8,573 nucleotides of DNA from JAYSSF01 sp043720715 (GTDB taxonomy: Bacteria; Patescibacteriota; Gracilibacteria; Absconditabacterales; Absconditicoccaceae). Numbering within the stretch: the stretch's first letter is position 1; each line of letters starts with the position of its first letter. Shown here one piece after another: positions 1 through 6,595 of this stretch. The position numbers and the translations under genes were made by a program. Location: the NCBI GenBank assembly GCA_043720715.1, contig JAYSSF010000020.1, positions 1-8,573 of the forward strand, given 5' to 3'. The notes below the pieces were generated by a model, which was not told the DNA's origin, searched no databases, and saw only the letters and a list, made by a program, of their open reading frames with translations.

Positions 1-6
1 CATAAC

Positions 7-101
7 ATTTAGTCATTGTGCTAAATTAGTTCTAAATAACAGCTCTATTATGCTGTTTTCTAGGTTATTTAGCCACACTAAATTTTCTATTTAGCCCTAA
101 A
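7..101. repeat. Cluster of ATTTAG / CTAAAT inverted repeats
   Basis: The hexamer ATTTAG occurs at 7-12, 67-72 and 89-94. Its reverse complement CTAAAT occurs at 21-26, 32-37 and 78-83, with a near copy at 97-101. Neighbouring copies can pair as short hairpins: 7-12 with 21-26, 67-72 with 78-83, and 89-93 with 97-101. A longer arm at 32-40 can pair with 64-72. All of it lies in AT-rich DNA with no convincing gene, just before the point where ATL homology begins. It could be the end of an upstream transcription unit, a scar of rearrangement, or a protein-binding cluster; the sequence does not decide. Confidence 0.5.
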
Positions 102-102
102 A

Positions 103-120
103 ATCAATCTTCCAGTATCG
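103..120 (+). repeat. 18-bp exact direct repeat, copy 1 (copy 2 at 7099-7116)
   Basis: The 18 bases at 103-120 are identical to 7099-7116, which lie inside the serine protease gene just before its GDSGSP active-site motif. The match stops at both ends. Copy 1 ends exactly where recognisable ATL homology starts. An 18-base match is unlikely by chance in a window of this size, although similar base composition raises the odds. Confidence 0.6.
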
Positions 121-371
121 TGACTGGTGAGACCGCTAGTGGCTGGTCGGTAGGGAGACTATTATCCAGTATGTCTGAAAAAGACCGAGCACAGCTCCCT
201 TGGCAGAGAGTCATCAATAAACAATGATACATCTCTACCCTCAAGCTATGAGCTAAGTGACTACAGCAAATCAGACTCCTCAGAGAAGAGTGAGTCGAGG
301 TCAATAATGAATGATATGTAGATATGGCGAAATACGAATGGAGTTTCCCGAGGGATGATCTATTTAGTTAG
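120..371 (+). pseudogene. Alkyltransferase-like (ATL/MGMT-fold) DNA-binding protein, N-terminally truncated
   Basis: With TGA as Gly, 120-371 reads as 83 residues ending in TAG. It matches the C-terminal two thirds of ATL proteins: a GWSVGRLL helix, then LPWQRVI, a GYIS turn, an LLREEGV helix end and a YEWSF tail. In active O6-alkylguanine transferases this motif is PCHRV with the acceptor Cys. Here the position is Trp, as in ATL proteins, which bind alkylated guanine and flag it for nucleotide excision repair without transferring the alkyl group. His of PWHRV is replaced by Gln. About 30 N-terminal residues of the usual domain are missing: the frame is open upstream to a TAA at 33-35, but that stretch has no ATG and no ATL similarity in any frame. 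GTG at 120 is the only plausible start. It is either a broken gene or a rearranged remnant. Its 3' end overlaps the convergent phosphoribosyltransferase gene by 8 bp. Identity is fairly sure; function is doubtful. Confidence 0.68.
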
Positions 372-816
372 TCTCATAATAAAAATCAATCCACTGATCA
401 TGTGGAAGATTATCTTGAGCACAGTATAGTACTGTGTTTTCTTGTGCAACAAAATGGTGTCATAATTTGATGAGCAATACTGCAACATCTGCGGTAGGAT
501 ATTTGGCAGTGATGATATTGAGGGTCTTGCCAGAATCAATCAAGTCATCAACAATCAAAACCCTCTTGCTAGAATCGATCATCGGCTCATAGATAATATG
601 TAAGTCAGACTGCTGATTATTATCCAGATATGATGCACAACAAAATGTTCTAATGTCTTTGATCCCTAGCTTATCTGCAAGATGATATGACAGATGCATT
701 CATCATTTAGTAATACACAAAATCAAGTCGTAGGTTTTGGCTTGTGCTTGAATCTGATCCACGAGCTTGTTTGCCTGTGAGACAAACTCGTCTCTGGTGA
801 GAATATATTTTTCCAT
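364..816 (-). CDS. Purine-type phosphoribosyltransferase
   Basis: This is a 150-residue type I phosphoribosyltransferase that would transfer phosphoribose from PRPP to a nucleobase, probably a purine, in the cytosol as part of base salvage. The PRPP loop is intact at residues 85-100 (RVLIVDDLIDSGKTLN). The N-terminal PPi-binding loop reads ITKGGMHLSYHLA at 35-47, and its two glycines are both TGA codons. The C-terminal WIDFYYE at 142-148 resembles the W-x-F-P-W-E ending of xanthine/hypoxanthine enzymes, which suggests a purine substrate; the exact base cannot be read. The ATG at 816 puts a family-like N-terminus directly before the first helix. It is the last gene of the long minus-strand run, 73 bp after the flavoprotein gene, and converges on the ATL remnant. 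With the standard code it breaks at residue 38. Confidence 0.9.
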
Positions 817-889
817 TCCTAATATACGTATAAGAGTAAAAAACGAATCTTCTAAAGAACTAGCCTTGTGTCGCCTGAGAAGGGGTAAA

Positions 890-2191
890 TTATCTGATCC
901 CCAATCATACTCTCCTCCCCGTCGCCCACGAGCTCGTGAGATTATATCCTCAAGTATAGCCATCAATATCCAGCACTTCTCCTGCGAGATACAATCATGG
1001 ACAGATGCGAGATTGACAGTCAGATGAGCTGACTTCTTCAAGTCTCACTCACCCAGCAGTGACAAACTCATCTCCAGGTCTACGCTTGACGATGGTAAGA
1101 GGGATTCAGTGACCGAGGAGATCTGCGATAGTAGATTTTTGTACTTTCGTCAATGATCCAATCTGCAGGGACGCAAATCCCCCGGCTTCGCCACCCCCTT
1201 TATCAAGGGAGAACTCTAAAATGTATTGTACAAATTTATCTGAAAATTCCTGTTTGAGAATCGTAGAGATTTGCTTATGAGGCTGAGTATGAGCCTGCTG
1301 CGTGAGTCGATCATATCGTCGATTATAATCATGATCTGCATGAGGCCTGAGGCGAAGTGATAAGGGATGCTCCTGATCAATCTGATCAAATGCTGTATGC
1401 GCCGACACAATAAATGCAAGCGGTCACGATATCCCAAAATGTGTGAGCAACACCGCTCCACTGTATCGCTTCTGCGTCTGACTGACTTGGATCTGCGCAG
1501 TAGGAAATGCAAGTCACGATAACTCATGTAACGCTGTATCGCTACTCTCAAAACTATTCAGAGATGGTCATAAGTCAGTGATCATATGTCACAATCCTTG
1601 GGCAAACGCATACCCATCACCAGTAGACCCAGTATGACGATACGCTTGACCACCAGTAGCAATCACGACATTGGAGCAAGTCAGAATTCAACTCTTATCA
1701 GTCACTATCTGGAAGCGACCAGAGCATGACCCGTCACTGCACACCGCCTGACTCACTGACTCGACCTTGGTGCGCAGGAGGATGTCGATGCGATCATGAT
1801 GCTTGTGAAACAGCTGCTCAAACGCCCCTACCACATCATGCCCATCATCCGACACCGGAAAGACTCTCATATCCTTTTCGACTTTGAGCGGGACGCCATG
1901 CTCCTCAAACCAGCGATAGATCGACTTGGGAGTAAACGCCTTGAGGATTGGTGACAAAAAATCTGACCCACGTGGATATTTGGTCAGGATCTCCTTGATA
2001 GAGCTATAGCCTGTGGTGACGTTGCATCTGCCTCAACCTGAGATGATGACCTTGGCTCACAGGTGTGGATTACGATCAATGATCGCAATGCGACCACTGA
2101 AGTCGCTGCGCTCCAACAGTGTCGCTGCGCATATAAGTCCTGCAGCTCCGCCGCCGATGATGATGGTATGGTATGGTTGGGTCATAGTCAT
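890..2191 (-). CDS. HI0933/YhiN (BaiN-like) family FAD-dependent oxidoreductase
   Basis: This 433-residue flavoprotein has the hallmarks of the HI0933 family in order: the Rossmann FAD motif IIIGGGAAGL near residues 10-19, the SGGGRCNVTTGY motif near 58, ATGGQAYRHTGSTGDGYA in the middle, HFGISGPLAF, then FVTAGGV and LYLAGEVLDIDGYTGGYNL near the C-terminus, which close the FAD site. Length matches the family (about 400-430 residues). TGA codons sit on family glycines such as those in SGGGRCN, SGLAFP, SGPLAF and GYTGGY. Members are cytosolic FAD enzymes, mostly of unknown substrate; the BaiN branch is linked to bile-acid dehydroxylation in gut Clostridia, which is not implied here. ATG at 2191 is chosen; a second in-frame ATG lies at 2185. 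It starts 7 nt after the ruvX stop. Its base composition is far richer in GC than the YcaO/SagB genes upstream. Confidence 0.93.
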
Positions 2192-2198
2192 AAAATAA

Positions 2199-2570
2199 TT
2201 ACTTGCTCTTCAAAAATCTCTCCAATATCTGCATCGCTGCTACACAATCATCAAATCACTTACGCTTATCATAATTTCACAGGATCTCCTGTGCCATAAT
2301 CGTCGTATAATGCTCATCGATAGTTGAGATCTCACACTCTGGGACAATAGCCCCTAATGAGCGAACCATACGATCCACCAAGTCAGCTCATTTATTACCC
2401 TTGGGATAGCCGATCACGATCTGACTGATACTATGTTGTGCGACTACTCCTGCAAGGGAAAAATACAACTCCCCATCGTTTGGCAAGACGCCTCATGGGA
2501 GTACGATTCATTGTTTGGTATAAGCGAGACCTATTTGCTTACTTCATCGGTCGATTCAGAGGATATTCAT
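2199..2570 (-). CDS. ruvX: Putative pre-16S rRNA nuclease / Holliday junction resolvase-like RuvX (YqgF)
   Basis: This 123-residue RNase H-fold nuclease, as in YqgF/RuvX, matures the 5' end of 16S rRNA and is also described as a Holliday-junction resolvase-like protein. The start MNILGIDRGSKQIGLA (1-16) carries the first catalytic Asp (D7) with the usual G-x-D-x-G pattern; two of its glycines are TGA. IVIGYPKGNKG at 51-61 matches the vvGlP-G segment. TIDEHYTT at 83-90 matches the DERxTT motif (D85, E86), and FDDCVAAMQIL at 106-116 matches the C-terminal D-xxAA-xIL motif. Length is slightly short for the family (about 130-150). It begins 4 nt after the YcaO stop and ends 7 nt before the flavoprotein gene, so it is almost certainly co-transcribed with both. 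There is no clear Shine-Dalgarno sequence before the ATG. Under the standard code no usable ORF would remain, because seven TGA codons interrupt it. Confidence 0.88.
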
Positions 2571-2574
2571 GAGA

Positions 2575-4059
2575 TTATCATAGTGGATGTAAATCAAGAT
2601 TTATTTCTTTCTCTTTGAGTTTGGGGTGATTCAAAATATAAGGTAGTAACTGAGGTCCAAAATAAATTGGAATCAGTGAGGGAGCAAAAACTCTCACAGT
2701 TCTTCTCCCAAAAACATCGTTTAACTCATTTAAAAATTCATAATATCATACATAAAAATTATTTTTCTTAAACCAACTAATTAATTCTTTAAAATTTTTA
2801 ACTCATCAAACATTATTTTCTTCTTGATAGAGAGAAGCATTTTTGATTCGATTTAGCTTACTGCTATTTTGAGGATCGAGATAATAGTAAATATGATCCA
2901 AAATAATAGAATTATTAGACTTACTACTTAAATCACTATCAAATAAGTGTCTAGCATTTAGTCATTCCTGAAATGATTTGATTATAGAATCCTCAAACAA
3001 AAAATCGCATCATAAAGAAATGATATTTTTATCATTCTTTTCCATAATTCACATTACAGAAAATACCGATATACTCGAATCAAGAACAAAACAAGAAAAT
3101 TTAATACCTTCAATTTCTAAAATATCAAAATCAATAATGCTTTGCAATTTTTTATCCTCAATACGACGAATTTTTTTTGATTTTGTTAGCCATGAATAAA
3201 TAAAAGCATCCCTTTCTATTAATTCCAATAGTCAACCAATAATTGATTTTTCTAAGGTAATATGTGTTGCCATTCATGAGGAATTAGTCTCATAATAAAA
3301 TCTTTTTGAGCAAGGGTAATAAAGAAAATTTTCTGGAAGAAAGATATTTTGATCACCATATAAAGGATAAAGATAATTTCCTTTGCTTTCATCTGGTAGT
3401 TTCTCTCAATAATCACATATAATTTTTGCATTTTCTCTACTTATTTTATTGATGCCAACTATTTCAGCTAAATGATAGTAGGATCAGGAAGCTCTCTCTA
3501 TGCACTCCGAAAGAGCTTTTTCAATTGAAATGCTATTATTATGATCAACACCAATACCGTCTGTGCTTATATAATTTGATTTTGAGTAATTTCATCGAGC
3601 AAGTGAGAATTGAGCATAGCATATATGTAATTTAATATCATCTTGATAAGTCATATCATACATAAATCATAATCTTATTAGTTCTTCTTTAGACTTAATT
3701 CTTTTAGTTGGGTAATTATCTCCAACTATTCAATAAATTTCACTTTTATTGTCTCAAGATTCTATTAATAGATAGTCATCAATATTAAATGCACAAATAT
3801 ACTGCAAAACTTTTTTATATCCTACTTCCTCGATTAATTTTTCTTCAATTTCAAAAGTAGTGGAGTGTCTTATTGATATAATTTTAGACATTCAAGCAGT
3901 GTCACTATAATTTCAATATCAATTGATAAAAAAATCAGACAGTAAGGAAAATTTTGCCTCAATGAGTTTGTAAATTTTATCAAAATCTCAAGCTATCAAA
4001 CTTAGCTTAGTTCCATCAAAAAACCAAATTTTACCTAAAATACGATTACAAATAAACAT
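2575..4059 (-). CDS. YcaO-domain azoline-forming cyclodehydratase (TOMM RiPP)
   Basis: This 494-residue protein has the YcaO signature of ATP-binding helices: SIEKALSECIERA at 178-190 (E-x-x-E-R type) and, after GMATHITLEKS, IIGGLLELIERDAFIYSW at 273-290. The C-terminal RVFAPSLIPIYFG at 456-468 matches the conserved V-x-P-L-x-P-x-xFG strand, and the tail ends in DLHPLG, a degenerate form of the proline-rich C-terminus of azoline-forming YcaOs. YcaO enzymes use ATP to activate a backbone amide of a precursor peptide, forming thiazoline/oxazoline from Cys/Ser/Thr; others make thioamides or amidines. The SagB-type dehydrogenase next door favours azole formation. Its ATG overlaps the sagB-like stop by 1 nt (TAATG), implying translational coupling. 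Residues 1-160 are poorly recognisable; I see no E1/ThiF domain fused to it. The final codon before TAA is TGA, so the last Gly depends on the recoding. The gene is very AT-rich. Confidence 0.87.
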
Positions 4060-5039
4060 TAATTACAGCAAATGGTATGACATACTAAAGATTTATTTTT
4101 AAGGACTCACAGATGACTACCCAATAAATCAGCTATTTTTTCATCAAAAAATCCTTGTAATTCCAGATATGGAATATTTTCACCACAAAGAAATTGTCTG
4201 ATCAAAGTACCTATTGCTCATGCTTCCATCTGAATATACTTATATCATCTATTTCAATATTTTCTCAAAACTCCATCATATGCTGATACTAGTATAATAT
4301 GAAATTGATATTTAGAAAAGTCGTTTCATTTATCTACAATAAGAGAATCAATATATTCATTATAGACTCCCATAGACTTCTTACAAACAAAAGAATCATT
4401 ATATTTATCATATATAAATAAAAAATCATCTTCACAGACAACAACTGGGAATATACTATAAAATCATCAACCACTACCATACAAATGATTTGATCAATTT
4501 TTAAGAGAGAAAATATTATTCATGAGTGATAAAATTTTATCAGTCTCTATCGTAGAATTAGCCTCCAACCCTCATGATTTTCTGGTAGATTTATATTTTT
4601 TTATAATTCAATCAAAGCTAAAATATAATCATATGTTATATCTTTCCAAATTATGGTAATATTCAAAACAATCATAAAAATATGATGATATATTTTTATA
4701 TATAGAATTAATATATGATTCTAATGATTGCTCCGGAAAAGTACAGATCGATGGATTTGAAATAATCTTATGAAATCGTACAGACTCCAATCAAATCCCC
4801 ATATCTAAATTAATTATTACTCATATATTATACAATAAATCAATCAGCTTTAAGTTGATCTTGTATGATTCTACTATAATATTTACATCCTCAATAATCT
4901 GATTTTCTTCTAGAGCAACTAAAAAATTGTAAATAGAGTCACTATAGTCTATTTTTATTCTCAAACCATTTACCGCTACAACAATCTTCTGATCTTTGAT
5001 ATAAAACTTTGTCGTTAAATTATATCTAGCAACTTTCAT
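4059..5039 (-). CDS. SagB-type (nitroreductase-fold) FMN-dependent azoline dehydrogenase
   Basis: This 326-residue protein would oxidise azolines made by the YcaO enzyme to aromatic azoles using FMN. Two blocks match SagB/ThcOx-type dehydrogenases: YGSGGGFYSIFPVVV near 187-201, corresponding to the PSAGALYPLE segment, and RKYGNRGYKYIQMEAGAIG at 259-277, corresponding to Y-G-x-RgYRY-x-lEaGh-xxQN. These are followed by a family-like ending with GFFDEKIADLLG at 296-307. Residues 1-79 form a separate small domain: a beta-rich start (FYIKDQKIVVAVNGLRI), then two or three helices ending LIDLLYNIGVI. By shape it may be a winged-helix leader-recognition (RRE) domain, as reported for the cyanobactin oxidase ThcOx; this is inference. 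ATG at 5039 lies within the last 14 bp of the protease gene; the longer in-frame ORF upstream is a shadow of that gene. The canonical Pro-Ser of PSAG is not kept, so cofactor contacts may differ. Confidence 0.82.
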
Positions 5040-5742
5040 TAGAAGAAATTTTAATAAAACTATACTCTCACATTTCTTTGACTGATAAAAGAAATCTCTC
5101 AATATCGACCTCATAATAGTGAAGAACTGGGGGACCTGGATCAAAAATCACTACCTTATTGTTTTCTGTAATATGCGACACTAGAAGCACATGTCATCCA
5201 CTTGATCACTCTGGCAATTCTTCATTGTGCAACAAGTAATACGAAAGTCAAACCATAAAAAGTACTCATTCTCACTGATGTTTTTTTATTTCATCAATAA
5301 TATTAGCATCATATATCTTTGTAATTAATTTATTTTCTAATATCCTTGACTCAAATTTTGTATCAGTAAGACTTATTTCCACTCATTCTCCTGGTACACG
5401 TCGGTATCAATCTTCAATAAATTGATGATATTTCGGATCAATCATGTTGTGTATATGATTTAGTGGATTTTTAATAAAATCAATATACTTACCTTCTGGA
5501 TAAGAAGAAAAATATGAAACATTAAATCAAAGAAGTGAAAGTCTATATGTAATTTCTGGCAAATCTAAAAGCTCAACTCAACTATAATTTCCAGCTTTCA
5601 TGAGTTGCATAATTTCCCAAGTATTTTGCCGATTAAATGCAGTGTACCAAAAATAATTCATTACTCACATACAACAAGCTAAACTACAATATCAACCAAT
5701 TGATTCAGGAAGGAAATATTTTTGATATTTTGGTCTTTTCAT
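5026..5742 (-). CDS. C39-like papain-fold cysteine protease, candidate RiPP leader peptidase
   Basis: This 238-residue soluble protein has the layout of peptidase C39-like domains: a nucleophile block GGYCSLACCMGVMNYF at 16-31, a helical middle with SGVELLDLPEITYRLSLLGF at 54-73, and the His/Asp blocks GGHVLLVSHI at 182-191 and VVIFDPGPP at 197-205. Likely catalytic residues are C19, H184 and D201. The Gln that builds the oxyanion hole six residues before the Cys in C39 enzymes is Glu here (E13), an oddity. There is no transmembrane or ABC domain, so unlike bacteriocin exporters of the C39 type it is a stand-alone protease. It is the first gene after the precursor and its internal terminator, and its end overlaps the dehydrogenase start by 14 bp. 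The likely role is cleavage of the precursor leader, by context only. A papain-fold transglutaminase-like or other C39-like activity is possible. Confidence 0.76.
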
Positions 5743-5748
5743 CTTTAT

Positions 5749-5788
5749 TTTTAACAAAAAAATAAAAAGGGATTGAAAGCTCAATCCC
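5749..5788 (-). terminator. Intrinsic terminator between precursor and maturation genes
   Basis: On the minus strand a perfect 8-bp stem, GGGATTGA / TCAATCCC with a GCTT loop (5769-5788), is followed by a T-rich run TTTTTATTTTTTTG (5755-5768). It sits 6 nt after the precursor stop, and its T-run ends just before the ATG of the C39-like protease at 5742. It is a classic rho-independent terminator. Placed inside the operon it probably lets most transcripts end after the precursor and some read through, giving excess precursor over enzymes, a common arrangement in RiPP operons. Confidence 0.85.
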
Positions 5789-5794
5789 CATCAA

Positions 5795-5980
5795 TTAATT
5801 ATCAAGAGATTCATACTCTCAAAACTTACAACCACTACACGTTGCACATTTTCAACCACTTGCTGTACACTTTGTTGCAAGAATTTCTGAAAGATCTGGA
5901 GTTGCTGTTTCTTCAATAACTACATTAATACCGCTTTCTCTTAACTCATTCACAAAATTGTTCAAAATTTCTGCTGACAT
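5795..5980 (-). CDS. Cys-rich RiPP precursor peptide (TOMM-type leader and core)
   Basis: This 61-residue peptide begins MSAEILNNFV and has an acidic, helical leader (about residues 1-35, ending PDLSEILA) and a short core rich in heterocyclisable residues. The core has C38, C45, C48 and C51 in a KC...CxxCxxC arrangement, plus T36, T39, S41, T47 and S49, with glycines at 42, 43, 50 and 54. A tail EYESLDN follows. Gly43 and Gly54 are TGA codons, so the standard code would stop before three of the four cysteines. A double Gly at 42-43 is a possible cut site for the adjacent C39-like protease; a cut near residue 35 is equally possible. The core carries an internal repeat, T-x-S-G-x-K, at 39-44 and 47-52. 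It lies first in the operon, between a promoter and a terminator. The CxxCxxC could instead bind a metal, but the neighbouring YcaO and SagB-type genes argue for a precursor. Confidence 0.82.
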
Positions 5981-6010
5981 AATAATATGATTACAAGATA
6001 AAGTAATAAA

Positions 6011-6039
6011 AATATATTTTTTTTACTATATAAAAGCAA
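6011..6039 (-). promoter_or_regulatory. Predicted sigma-70-type promoter of the RiPP operon
   Basis: Minus-strand TTGCTT (6034-6039) and TATATT (6011-6016) are separated by exactly 17 nt, 31 nt before the precursor ATG. The surroundings are very AT-rich, including an A8 tract in the spacer. An AT palindrome (ATTTTT CT AAAAAT, 6043-6056) lies just upstream and could be an UP-like element or operator. It is the only good promoter I see for the seven-gene run. Confidence 0.55.
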
Positions 6040-6080
6040 ATGATTTTTCTAAAAATGAACAGACTACAACATAAAGCTGA

Positions 6081-6539
6081 TTAATTATAATCCCTAATTG
6101 CCCTATTCGCTTCTCTATTTACTTCTTTTTCTTTGAGGATTTGTTTTTTGTCGACTTTACGCATGAGCTTGACCAGTGCGATCTTGAGCTTGATACGCTG
6201 CTTCTCGGTGATGTAGATCTCCAGTGGCACGCAGGTCAATCAGGTTCTGTTCATACGCTCTCCAAGCTTCGTGATTTCACGTCTCGATAGGAGTAATTTG
6301 CGATCTGACCTTGGTTCATAGTTTGCGATTTGTTTGTGTGAGGCGTGCTCATACATGCGGATCTCGAGTTGTTTGACCAGACATTCACCATCCACCACAC
6401 GGACATACGCATCAGTCAGGTTGACTAGTCATCATCTAATAGCCTTGACTTCATGTCATGCTAAAACGATACCAGCCTCCCATGTCTGCTCGATTTCGTA
6501 GTTATGATATACTTGCTTGTTTTTGGAGATTACTTTCAT
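6081..6539 (-). CDS. smpB: SsrA (tmRNA)-binding protein SmpB
   Basis: This 152-residue SmpB binds tmRNA and delivers it to stalled ribosomes for trans-translation. The order is family-typical: NKQVYHNYEIEQTWEAGIVLAGHEVKAIRGG (7-37), NLTDAYVRV, a central YEHAS, RKLLLSRREITKL (80-92), GLTCVPLEIYI (100-110), then a basic tail with KKQILKEKEVNREANR (131-146) that enters the ribosomal A site. The invariant glycines of G-x-EVK, RGG and GLTxVPL are TGA, some of the clearest evidence for UGA = Gly here. The ATG at 6539 gives the usual short N-terminus; the open frame further upstream antisenses the protease gene. It is transcribed alone, divergent from the protease across 46 bp. Its stop is 100 bp before the RiPP precursor start, with the RiPP promoter in between. 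No convincing terminator follows it. Confidence 0.96.
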
Positions 6540-6546
6540 ATGATTG

Positions 6547-6575
6547 TTGACAATTGATTTACACCCTATCATACT
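6547..6575 (+). promoter_or_regulatory. Predicted promoter of the serine protease gene (near-leaderless transcript)
   Basis: A perfect -35 TTGACA (6547-6552) and a 17-nt spacer lead to CATACT (6570-6575, 4 of 6 matches to TATAAT). The expected transcription start is near 6582, only a few bases before the protease ATG at 6586. That implies a leaderless or nearly leaderless mRNA and agrees with the lack of a Shine-Dalgarno sequence. Confidence 0.45.
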
Positions 6576-6595
6576 CAACAACCGCATGATTTCAA
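6568..6595 (-). promoter_or_regulatory. Predicted promoter of smpB, overlapping the protease promoter
   Basis: Minus-strand TTGAAA (6590-6595), a 16-nt spacer and TATGAT (6568-6573, 5 of 6 matches to the -10 consensus) lie upstream of the smpB start at 6539. Its -10 shares bases with the -10 of the divergent protease promoter, so the two would compete for polymerase. Confidence 0.4.

Noticed and set aside
104..367. Minus-strand ORF opposite the ATL remnant
   Set aside because: It resembles no family and is the shadow of a plus-strand frame with a clear ATL match.
767..1027. Plus-strand ORF of 86 residues, and the minus-strand frame above the phosphoribosyltransferase start
   Set aside because: Both overlap the C-terminus of the HI0933-like protein, whose AGEVLDIDGYTGGYN motif is in another frame.
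364..1041. Standard-code ORFs that split genes, such as 460-699 and 703-1041
   Set aside because: They are fragments of single genes, or shadows running past the true gene ends, and they stop at TGA codons that read as Gly. Joined with code 25 the frames match whole families without any frameshift.
2013..2618. Plus-strand ORFs opposite the flavoprotein and ruvX
   Set aside because: They are antisense shadows; the minus-strand frames carry the FAD-binding and RuvX motifs.
5040..5144. Longer start for the SagB-like protein (MIQVPQFF...)
   Set aside because: This stretch is the out-of-frame shadow of the protease block IFDPGPPVLHYY; the start at 5039 gives a normal small overlap.
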